Part shown: positions 57,983-64,000 of the stretch, in pieces
How positions within the stretch are numbered: position 1 is the first letter of the stretch
Layout of the letters: each line of letters starts with the position of its first letter
Assembly: GCF_034424525.1 (NCBI RefSeq)
Contig: NZ_CP139979.1
Location: forward strand, 744,001-808,000
Reading direction: 5' to 3'
DNA from: Sphingobium yanoikuyae
Lineage (GTDB): Bacteria > Pseudomonadota > Alphaproteobacteria > Sphingomonadales > Sphingomonadaceae
Length of the DNA: 64,000 nucleotides
Program-made: the position numbers and the translations under genes
Notes under the pieces: generated by a model
The model's database searches: none
What the model was told of the DNA's origin: nothing
What the model saw: only the letters and a program-made list of their open reading frames with translations

Positions 57983-60304
57983 TTATTTCGTGCCTTCCGG
58001 CGCCTTGGCCTTGCCGCCCTTCTTGCCGCCCTTCTTGGGCGCGGCGGGGGTGATCTGGAAGGCCAGGGCCTCATCCTTCATATGGACATGGACTTCGCCG
58101 CCATGGACCAGCTTGCCGAACAGCAGTTCCTCGGCCAGCGGCTGCTTGATCTTTTCCTGCATCAGGCGGCCCATCGGGCGGGCACCATAGAGCTTGTCAT
58201 AGCCCTTCTTGGTGAGCCAGGCCTTGGCGTCCTCGTCCAGGGTGATGTGGACGTCGCGATCGGCCAGTTGCAGTTCCAGTTGCAGCACGAACTTGTCGAT
58301 GACGCGGGCGACGATTTCCGGCGGCAGATAGCCGAACGGCACGATCGCATCGAGGCGGTTGCGGAATTCGGGGGTGAAGAGCTTCTTCACCGCGTCTTCC
58401 TGCACATCCTCGCGGGTCAGTTCGCCGAAACCGATCGATTCCTTCGCCATGTCCGACGCACCGGCATTGGTGGTCATGATGAGGATGGTGTTGCGGAAAT
58501 CGACGGTCTTGCCGTGGTGATCGGTCAGGCGGCCATTGTCCATCACCTGCAACAGGATGTTGAACAGGTCGGGATGCGCCTTCTCGATCTCGTCGAGCAG
58601 CAGGACGCTGTGCGGCTGCTGGTCGACGGCATCGGTCAGCAGGCCACCCTGGTCATAGCCGACATAGCCCGGAGGGGCACCGATCAGGCGGCTGACCGAA
58701 TGGCGTTCCATATATTCCGACATGTCGAACCGCTGCAGCGGGATGCCGAGCAGGGTCGCGAGCTGGCGTGCCACCTCCGTCTTGCCGACGCCCGTGGGAC
58801 CGGAGAAGAGATAGTTGCCGATCGGCTTGTCGGGATCGCGCAGGCCGGCACGCGACAGCTTGATCGCGGAGGACAGCACCTCGATCGCCTGATCCTGGCC
58901 GAAGACGACGCGCTTCAAATCGGTGGTCAGCGATTCCAGCACGCTCTTGTCGTCCGACGACACGGTCTTGGGCGGGATGCGCGCCATGGTGGCGATGACC
59001 GCCTCGATCTCCTTGGGGGTGATCGTCTTCTTGCGCTTGGAGGGCACCACCAGCATCTGCATCGCGCCGACTTCGTCGATCACGTCGATCGCCTTGTCGG
59101 GCAGCTTGCGGTCGTTGATGTAGCGGGCCGACAGCTCGACCGCCGCCTTGATCGCGTCCGGCGTATATTTGACGTGATGATGCTCCTCGAACGCGGTGCG
59201 CAGGCCGGTCAGGATCTTGATCGTATCCTCGACCGACGGCTCGTTCACGTCGATCTTCTGGAACCGGCGCAGCAGCGCGCGGTCCTTCTCGAAATGGTTG
59301 CGGAATTCCTTGTAGGTGGTCGACCCGATGCAGCGGATCGTGCCGCCCGACAGGGCCGGTTTCAGCAGGTTCGAGGCGTCCATCGCGCCGCCGCTGGTCG
59401 CGCCGGCACCGATGACGGTGTGGATCTCGTCGATGAAGAGGACCGCATGCGGCATCTTCTCCAGTTCGGTGACGACCGCCTTCAGCCGCTCTTCAAAGTC
59501 GCCGCGATAGCGGGTGCCGGCCAGCAGCGCGCCCATGTCGAGCGAGTAGATTACCGCTTCCTTGAGCACGTCGGGCACTTCGCCCTCGACGATCTTGCGC
59601 GCCAGGCCTTCCGCGATCGCGGTCTTGCCGACGCCCGGATCACCGACATAAAGCGGGTTGTTCTTCGAACGGCGGCACAGGATCTGGATGGTGCGGTCGA
59701 CTTCCGACGACCGGCCGATCAGCGGATCGACCTTGCCGCGTTCCGCCTTCTCGTTGAGGTTGACGGTGAACTGCTCCAAGGCACTGTCCTTCTTGCCCTT
59801 GCCGTCCTGCACCTTCTTTTCCTCCTCGGCTGCCCCCTTGGTCTCCTGACGCTCGGGCGTGGGCGTGCCCTTGCCGACGCCGTGGCTGATGTAGCTGACG
59901 GCATCGAGGCGGCTCATGTCCTGCTGCTGCAGGAAATAGACGGCATAGGATTCGCGTTCGGAAAAGAGCGCGACGAGGACATTGGCGCCCGTCACCTCAT
60001 CCTTGCCGGACGACTGGACATGGAGGATGGCGCGCTGGACGACGCGCTGGAAGCCGCTGGTGGGCGAGGGGTCGCTGGCGCCCTCCACCTTCAGGCTGTC
60101 AAGTTCGGTGTCGAGATACTGGGTGACGGCATCGGCCAGTTCGCCCAGTTCCACGCCGCACGCCTGCATCACCTTCGACGCATGTTCATCGTCGATCAGC
60201 GCGAGAAGCAGATGCTCCAGCGTCGCATATTCATGCTTGCGCTCGGACGCATGGGTCAGCGCATTGTGCAGGGTGGTTTCAAGGGCGGCTGCGAAAGATG
60301 GCAT
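57983..60304 (-). CDS. clpA: ATP-dependent Clp protease ATPase subunit ClpA
   Basis: 773 residues. An N-domain (1-140) is followed by a charged linker ([19 protein letters not shown]). D1 has Walker [16 protein letters not shown] and arginine-finger region, and D2 has [15 protein letters not shown] and [19 protein letters not shown]. Lack of the ClpB middle coiled coil makes it ClpA. It unfolds substrates for ClpP with the adaptor ClpS. The ClpP-contact loop (IGFG, as in [11 protein letters not shown]) is present. The end is a Lys/Gly/Pro tail ([17 protein letters not shown]), longer than usual. clpS is not adjacent, unlike in many alphaproteobacteria. Confidence 0.97.
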   Translation of the reverse strand: MPSFAAALETTLHNALTHASERKHEYATLEHLLLALIDDEHASKVMQACGVELGELADAVTQYLDTELDSLKVEGASDPSPTSGFQRVVQRAILHVQSSGKDEVTGANVLVALFSERESYAVYFLQQQDMSRLDAVSYISHGVGKGTPTPERQETKGAAEEEKKVQDGKGKKDSALEQFTVNLNEKAERGKVDPLIGRSSEVDRTIQILCRRSKNNPLYVGDPGVGKTAIAEGLARKIVEGEVPDVLKEAVIYSLDMGALLAGTRYRGDFEERLKAVVTELEKMPHAVLFIDEIHTVIGAGATSGGAMDASNLLKPALSGGTIRCIGSTTYKEFRNHFEKDRALLRRFQKIDVNEPSVEDTIKILTGLRTAFEEHHHVKYTPDAIKAAVELSARYINDRKLPDKAIDVIDEVGAMQMLVVPSKRKKTITPKEIEAVIATMARIPPKTVSSDDKSVLESLTTDLKRVVFGQDQAIEVLSSAIKLSRAGLRDPDKPIGNYLFSGPTGVGKTEVARQLATLLGIPLQRFDMSEYMERHSVSRLIGAPPGYVGYDQGGLLTDAVDQQPHSVLLLDEIEKAHPDLFNILLQVMDNGRLTDHHGKTVDFRNTILIMTTNAGASDMAKESIGFGELTREDVQEDAVKKLFTPEFRNRLDAIVPFGYLPPEIVARVIDKFVLQLELQLADRDVHITLDEDAKAWLTKKGYDKLYGARPMGRLMQEKIKQPLAEELLFGKLVHGGEVHVHMKDEALAFQITPAAPKKGGKKGGKAKAPEGTK

Positions 60305-60460
60305 GTCTTTTCTACTCCTGGCCCCGGTTAGGGGCTGACTTGAACCTTATGTCGGCATTGCTCGACGACGGTTCAAGGGAGAGGCCCTGACCGCCGGAAT
60401 TGCCAGACTGCCCATGCCCGGTGGAGCCCTTGGTCGGGCCGTCAGGGGCGAGGCGCGGGT

Positions 60461-60658
60461 TCATCGCTTGAATAACGCCTCGGCAGTTGCCTTATGGTTA
60501 ACGGCGCTTTCAATTTTTGTTCGAGTGCGGGTGATTTCGGTTTCCAGCGCCCTGATGCGCGCTTCCAGTTCCGCAACGGACAGGGGACCCAGATCCTGTC
60601 GGAGCAGTTGGGCCAGCGGATCATCGGCCTTTCTCGGCAGATCATTGTCCATGTCCAT
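60461..60658 (-). CDS. DUF1192 family coiled-coil protein
   Basis: 65 residues. The sequence DDPLAQLLRQDLGPLSVAELEARIRALETEI is the DUF1192 signature: a short acidic start, an L-x-P-LSVxEL turn and a coiled-coil helix running to the end. It is a small cytosolic protein of unknown function, widespread in alphaproteobacteria. Two ATGs (60658 and 60652) are possible. It is divergent from the quinone oxidoreductase, a neighbour pair often conserved in sphingomonads. Confidence 0.88.
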   Translation of the reverse strand: MDMDNDLPRKADDPLAQLLRQDLGPLSVAELEARIRALETEITRTRTKIESAVNHKATAEALFKR

Positions 60659-60760
60659 AAAGGGTAATGTTGACCCTGTAGGCTAGTCTGTCAATAAGAA
60701 GCGAAGCTCCGTCCGTCGATTTTGGGTGCGGCGCAATATCTCTGGCCCGGGGGGGCACAT

Positions 60761-61768
60761 ATGATCCTCGACAGTTTCACGATTCCATCGCAGATGACGG
60801 CCATCGGCATCCCGGTGCCGGGCGGTCCCGACGCCCTGGTGCCCGAACAGCGGCCGGTGCCGGTGCCCGGCGAGGATGAAGTGCTGATCCGCGTCGCCGC
60901 CGCCGGCGTCAACCGGCCCGACGTGCTGCAGCGGCAGGGCAAATATCCGCCGCCGCCCGGCGCATCCGACATTCCCGGACTCGAAGTGGCGGGCACGATC
61001 GTCGCCGCCGGCCGGTCCGCCGACATGCTGGTCGGCCAGCGCGTCTGCGCGCTGCTGCCGGGCGGGGGCTATGCCGAATATGCGATTGCGCCGGCCGGCC
61101 AGTGCCTGCCGGTGCCCGCGGACTATGACCTGGTCGAGGCGGCGGCGCTGCCCGAAACCCTGTTCACCGTGTGGACCAACCTGTTCGAGCGCGCCTATGT
61201 GGTCGGCGGCGACCGGGTGCTGGTCCATGGCGGCACCAGCGGCATCGGCACCATGGCGATCTCGCTCTGCCGCCTGTTCGACATAGAGATCATCGTTACC
61301 TGCGGCAGCGACGACAAATGCGCGCAGGCGCTCGAATGGGGCGCTTCCCATGCGATCAATTACAAGAGCCAGGACTATGTCGCCGAGGTGAAGCGCATCA
61401 CCGGCGGGCAGGGGGTGCAGGCGGTGCTCGACATGGTCGGCGGCGACTATGTCCCGCGCAACATCGAATGCATGGCCGAAGATGGCCGCCATGTGTCGAT
61501 CGCGGTGCTGGGCGGGGCCAAGACCAGCATCTTCCTGCCGACGGTGATGTCCAGGCGCCTGACCCTGACCGGATCGACCCTGCGGCCGCGCTCCTCGGGC
61601 TTCAAGAGCCTGGTCGCGGATGAGATCATGCGCACCGTCTGGCCCTTCGTCGAGCAGGGCAAGCTGCGCCCGGCGATGGACCAGCGCTTTGCCCTCGCCG
61701 ACGCGGCCAAGGCCCATGCCCGCATGGATGCGGGCGAACATTTCGGGAAGATCGTGCTGACGGTGTGA
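60761..61768 (+). CDS. NAD(P)H-quinone oxidoreductase, PIG3/QorA-like zinc-free MDR
   Basis: 335 residues from the ATG at 60761, behind GGGGGGG. It shows the medium-chain reductase pattern: AAAGVNRPDVLQRQGKYPPPPGAS, PGLEVAGTIVAAG and the NADPH loop VLVHGGTSGIGTMAISLCR. QGVQAVLDMVGGDYVPRNIEC follows, then GSTLRPRSSGFKSLVADEI. This matches PIG3-family quinone reductases (TIGR02824). It reduces quinones by one or two electrons in the cytosol. The low-GC gene that follows starts 10 bases after its stop. Confidence 0.94.
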   Translation: MILDSFTIPSQMTAIGIPVPGGPDALVPEQRPVPVPGEDEVLIRVAAAGVNRPDVLQRQGKYPPPPGASDIPGLEVAGTIVAAGRSADMLVGQRVCALLPGGGYAEYAIAPAGQCLPVPADYDLVEAAALPETLFTVWTNLFERAYVVGGDRVLVHGGTSGIGTMAISLCRLFDIEIIVTCGSDDKCAQALEWGASHAINYKSQDYVAEVKRITGGQGVQAVLDMVGGDYVPRNIECMAEDGRHVSIAVLGGAKTSIFLPTVMSRRLTLTGSTLRPRSSGFKSLVADEIMRTVWPFVEQGKLRPAMDQRFALADAAKAHARMDAGEHFGKIVLTV

Positions 61769-61778
61769 GGATAGTTTA

Positions 61779-62510
61779 GTGCAGAACCGTTATGCCGCTG
61801 ACGTCGGCGATTATGTGAAGCTGTCGATGTTGCGTCGATTGGCGCCAGGGTTGAAACTGGGTGTTCTGTGGTGGCTATACCCTGATGAAGCCCATAATGC
61901 GGATGGTAAGCACATAGCCTATTTGGATCGACCACAGATATGGCGCGCCATTGATCCGGTGTTGTTTGATAAGTTGAATCTTATTGTTCAGCGCAACGAT
62001 CGTAGTGTGGATGCTTTGGAGCGGGCCGGACTGATTGACGGTGCTGTCTATCACAACGCGATGCTTCCTGCTGGCGATGCAAAATCCAGACGCGCCTTGC
62101 GAGCATCTTGGTTCGCGCGAGCCGCCGAGTTTGTGGATGGTTGCGATCTTATATTTGTAGATCCCGACAACGGCCTTGAACCAGCGACCTATAGTGTCGG
62201 ATCTGCCAAGGCCGGTAAAAGTGTGGCTTTGGCAGAATTAAAGGCGTTGCAACGAGATGGTCGGACCATTGTGGTCTATCACCATCATACAAGGATGCCA
62301 GGCGGCAACATCGTGGAGTTGATGCACTGGGGTGAGCGCCTCGCGGAATTGGGTTTTAAGGTTGATGCGCTCAGGTCGGCAGTGGGAACTGCGCGAGCAT
62401 TTTTCCTTTTAGACGCCACTCCTGAATTGCGGCAGCGAGCTACTGAGTTCGCGCGGCATTGGGGAGGGAAAGTCACTTGGCACCCTGCATTGGATGGTCG
62501 AAGGTCGTAG
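61779..62510 (+). CDS. Conserved hypothetical protein with FVDPDNG motif, low-GC
   Basis: 243 residues with a GTG start behind GAGGAT. The opening MQNRYAADVGDYVKLSMLRRL plus LKLGVLWWLYPDE, HIAYLDRPQIWRAIDPVLFDKL, then DLIFVDPDNGLEPAT and TIVVYHHHTRMPGGNIVELM, is a pattern I recall in unnamed conserved hypothetical proteins scattered in bacterial accessory regions. The acidic DPDNG turn and YHHHTR suggest an active site, possibly metal-dependent. Codon use is A/T-richer than both neighbours, implying insertion into this operon-like spot. No signal peptide or membrane helix. No function is assigned. Confidence 0.65.
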   Translation: MQNRYAADVGDYVKLSMLRRLAPGLKLGVLWWLYPDEAHNADGKHIAYLDRPQIWRAIDPVLFDKLNLIVQRNDRSVDALERAGLIDGAVYHNAMLPAGDAKSRRALRASWFARAAEFVDGCDLIFVDPDNGLEPATYSVGSAKAGKSVALAELKALQRDGRTIVVYHHHTRMPGGNIVELMHWGERLAELGFKVDALRSAVGTARAFFLLDATPELRQRATEFARHWGGKVTWHPALDGRRS

Positions 62511-62563
62511 CATTTCCGTCATATTCGGTGCGGAGTTGTAACAGAGCGGCGCTAAGGATTCGG

Positions 62564-62587
62564 CCTCAAGGACAACAGCCCTTGAGG
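62564..62587 (+). promoter_or_regulatory. Hairpin enclosing the ribosome-binding site of the PlcP-like gene
   Basis: CCTCAAGG (62564-62571) and CCTTGAGG (62580-62587) form a perfect 8-bp stem. The 3' arm contains GAGG, the ribosome-binding site 8 nt before the ATG at 62596. Folding would hide it from ribosomes. A clear Pho box was not found upstream. Confidence 0.5.
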
Positions 62588-62595
62588 ACGTAGAC

Positions 62596-63459
62596 ATGGA
62601 CGCCATCACGCGCTTGCCCTTCCTGAGCGAACTGGAAGAGGGGGCTGACGACCGCTTCCACATCCCCGAGCGGGAAGGCGCGCGTCGCCGCTATCGCACC
62701 ATCTGGATTTCCGACATCCATCTGGGCACGCGCGGCTGCAACGCCACGATGCTGATCGATTTCCTGGACAGCGTCGACAGCGACACCATCTATCTGGTCG
62801 GCGACATCATCGACGGCTGGCGGCTCAAGAAGCGCTTCTACTGGCCGGCCGCGCATAATGACGTGCTGTGGCGGATCATGAAGCGGGCCAAGCGCGGCAC
62901 CCGTGTCGTCTATATCCCCGGCAATCATGACGAGATGTTCCGCCAGTTCACCGGCATGAATTTCGGCGGGGTCGAAATCCGTCGCAAGGCGATCCACGAG
63001 ACCGCCGACGGGCGCAAGCTGCTGGTGCTGCATGGCGACGAGTTCGACACGATCATGCTGGCGCATCGCTGGCTCGCCTTCGTGGGGGACGCGGCATACA
63101 CCACCCTGATGCGCCTCAACGTGGTGGTCAACGCGGTGCGCCAGCGCATGGGCCTGCCCTATTGGTCACTGTCCAAGATGGCCAAGCACAAGGTCAAGAA
63201 TGCCGTGTCCTTCATCTCCCGCTTCGAGGAAGTGGTGGCGCATGAAGCCGGCGCGCGCGGCGTCGACGGCGTGGTGTGCGGCCATATCCACAATGCCGAG
63301 ATGCGCGAGATCGAGGGCATCGAATATTATAATGATGGCGACTGGGTGGAGGGCTGCACCGCGCTGGTCGAACATGCCAGCGGCGCGATGGAGGTGCTGC
63401 ACTGGGCCGACGAGATCGCCAAGCGCGGCGAAAAGACGCCGGCGCTGATGGCGGCCTGA
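62596..63459 (+). CDS. Calcineurin-like metallophosphoesterase, PlcP/LpxH-like
   Basis: 287 residues with the five metallophosphoesterase motifs: WISDIHLGTRG, VGDIIDGW, IPGNHDE, LHGDEFD and CGHIHNAE. The first 30 residues are an extra acidic/charged part. Such proteins are commonly annotated as UDP-2,3-diacylglucosamine diphosphatase. The same type includes PlcP, the phospholipase C that removes phospholipid headgroups in phosphate-starved rhizobia and marine bacteria. The next gene is an Agt-like glycosyltransferase, the usual PlcP partner, so lipid remodelling is favoured over lipid A synthesis. It is cytosolic or on the inner face of the membrane. Confidence 0.85.
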   Translation: MDAITRLPFLSELEEGADDRFHIPEREGARRRYRTIWISDIHLGTRGCNATMLIDFLDSVDSDTIYLVGDIIDGWRLKKRFYWPAAHNDVLWRIMKRAKRGTRVVYIPGNHDEMFRQFTGMNFGGVEIRRKAIHETADGRKLLVLHGDEFDTIMLAHRWLAFVGDAAYTTLMRLNVVVNAVRQRMGLPYWSLSKMAKHKVKNAVSFISRFEEVVAHEAGARGVDGVVCGHIHNAEMREIEGIEYYNDGDWVEGCTALVEHASGAMEVLHWADEIAKRGEKTPALMAA

Positions 63460-63473
63460 CGCGGAGACGGGCC

Positions 63474-64000
63474 ATGCGGATCGCGATCGTCACCGACGCC
63501 TGGACGCCGCAGGTCAATGGCGTGGTGCGCACGCTGCAGACGATCCAGGCCGAACTGGAGAATATGGGCCATGAGGTGAAGGTGATCTCGCCCGATCTCT
63601 ACGGCTCCATTCCCTGTCCGACCTATCCGGAAATCCGGCTGGCGCTGGTGCGATCGGGCGTGGTGGGGCAGGCGATCGCCGCCTTCCGTCCCGATGCCGT
63701 CCATCTGGCGACCGAAGGGCCGCTCTGCTTTGCCGCCCGGCGCTGGTGCCTGCGCGGCAACGTGCCCTTCACCACTGCCTATCACACCCATTTCCCCGAT
63801 TATGTGTCGCAGCGCACCGGCCTGCCGGCGGCCTGGTTCTGGCGCTATATTCGCTGGTTCCATGGTCCGGCGCAGGCGGTGCTGGTGTCGACCCGGTCGG
63901 TGCGGCATCAGTTACGCGCCCATGGCGTCGCCAATGTCCGCAAATGGGGCAGGGGCGTGGACCTCAAGACCTTTGCCGGGGATGTCGCCCCCTCGGCCCT
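63474..64000 (+). CDS. Glycosyltransferase family 4, Agt/SqdX-like (3' truncated by window edge)
   Basis: The first 175 residues are in the window, 14 bases after the phosphoesterase stop. They show the GT4 donor-independent half: IAIVTDAWTPQVNGVVRTL, the GHEVKVISPDLYGSIPCPTYPE strand-turn, FRPDAVHLATEGPLCFAARR, TTAYHTHFPDYV, and VLVSTRSVRHQL. The WxPQVNGVVRTL start and YHTHFPDY are shared by SqdX-type and Agt glycolipid synthases that glycosylate diacylglycerol. Together with the upstream PlcP-like enzyme this would make glycolipids from phospholipids. The donor-binding EX7E part lies outside the window. Confidence 0.88.
   Translation, partial: MRIAIVTDAWTPQVNGVVRTLQTIQAELENMGHEVKVISPDLYGSIPCPTYPEIRLALVRSGVVGQAIAAFRPDAVHLATEGPLCFAARRWCLRGNVPFTTAYHTHFPDYVSQRTGLPAAWFWRYIRWFHGPAQAVLVSTRSVRHQLRAHGVANVRKWGRGVDLKTFAGDVAPSA

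Noticed and set aside
58082..60331. Plus-strand frame of about 750 codons opposite clpA
   Set aside because: Antisense shadow of clpA with repetitive Arg/Asp/Gly/Leu composition and no start signal.
62511..62595. Pho box upstream of the PlcP-like gene
   Set aside because: Only partial half-sites (CCGTCATATTC; CTGTTACAACT on the other strand) are present. Spacing and sequence do not give two proper CTGTCAT-type repeats.
62596..63459. Naming the phosphoesterase lpxH
   Set aside because: Motifs fit LpxH broadly, but the Agt-like neighbour, the N-terminal extension and the absence of any lipid A gene nearby favour a PlcP-type role; no symbol was given.

Overview
The window is about 64 kb of GC-rich alphaproteobacterial chromosome. 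The gene set points to the Sphingomonadaceae, most likely Sphingobium, Sphingomonas or a relative: a complete PhyR-NepR-EcfG general stress locus with an adjacent PhyP-like protein, XrtA/PEP-CTERM regulators, a CIRCE-controlled groESL, many DUF families common in sphingomonads, and abundant palindromic intergenic elements. I could run no alignment, so the genus is an inference. No tRNA, rRNA, CRISPR array, integrase, transposase or phage gene was seen.

Layout. 1-5.4 kb: end of thymidine kinase, a GNAT acetyltransferase, a HAD phosphatase, then truB-rpsO-pnp. 5.5-11.8 kb: a membrane histidine kinase, bamD, recN, a secreted monooxygenase-like protein and ligA. 11.8-17.7 kb: small and accessory genes (acyltransferase, HxlR regulator with a divergent oxidoreductase, YghU-type GST, universal stress protein), followed by a repeat-rich stretch that holds a low-GC orphan gene. 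17.7-23.1 kb: groESL under CIRCE, a GGDEF-EAL protein, and a convergent RpfF-like DSF synthase. 23.3-29.0 kb: tgt and the general stress locus (phyP-like, nepR, phyR, a 43-aa membrane peptide, ecfG, a small membrane protein), with candidate sigma-EcfG promoters. 29.2-36.1 kb: an XrtA-type glycosyltransferase with prsK, prsR and prsT. 36.1-41.8 kb: a GntR regulator, a nitroreductase, and a peptide-transporter operon with two exported amidohydrolases. 41.8-51.6 kb: a second repeat/orphan locus, an SH3 protein, a dehydrogenase, stress-type DUF1328/DUF5818 genes, a DUF885 peptidase, acnA, a membrane protein with a cyclase, and BAX inhibitor-1. 51.6-57.6 kb: a GST, an S9 peptidase, a Met/Gly-rich secreted protein, a lipase-like hydrolase, and a third repeat/orphan locus. 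57.9-64 kb: clpA, DUF1192, a quinone oxidoreductase, a fourth low-GC gene, and a PlcP/Agt-like pair cut by the window end.

How it works together. Three signalling themes stand out. First, general stress response: a partner-switch module plus four candidate sigma-EcfG promoters, one of them 16 kb away at the DUF1328 gene. Second, cell-surface and biofilm control: DSF synthesis beside c-di-GMP turnover, and PEP-CTERM exopolysaccharide regulation. Third, envelope remodelling: a PlcP-like phosphoesterase with an Agt-like glycosyltransferase.

The least explained structure is a family of modular palindromic elements. Their outer flanks are conserved while the cores differ, and they sit beside three low-GC orphan genes. 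Two of those genes share a roughly 75-nt homologous sequence directly upstream of their starts.
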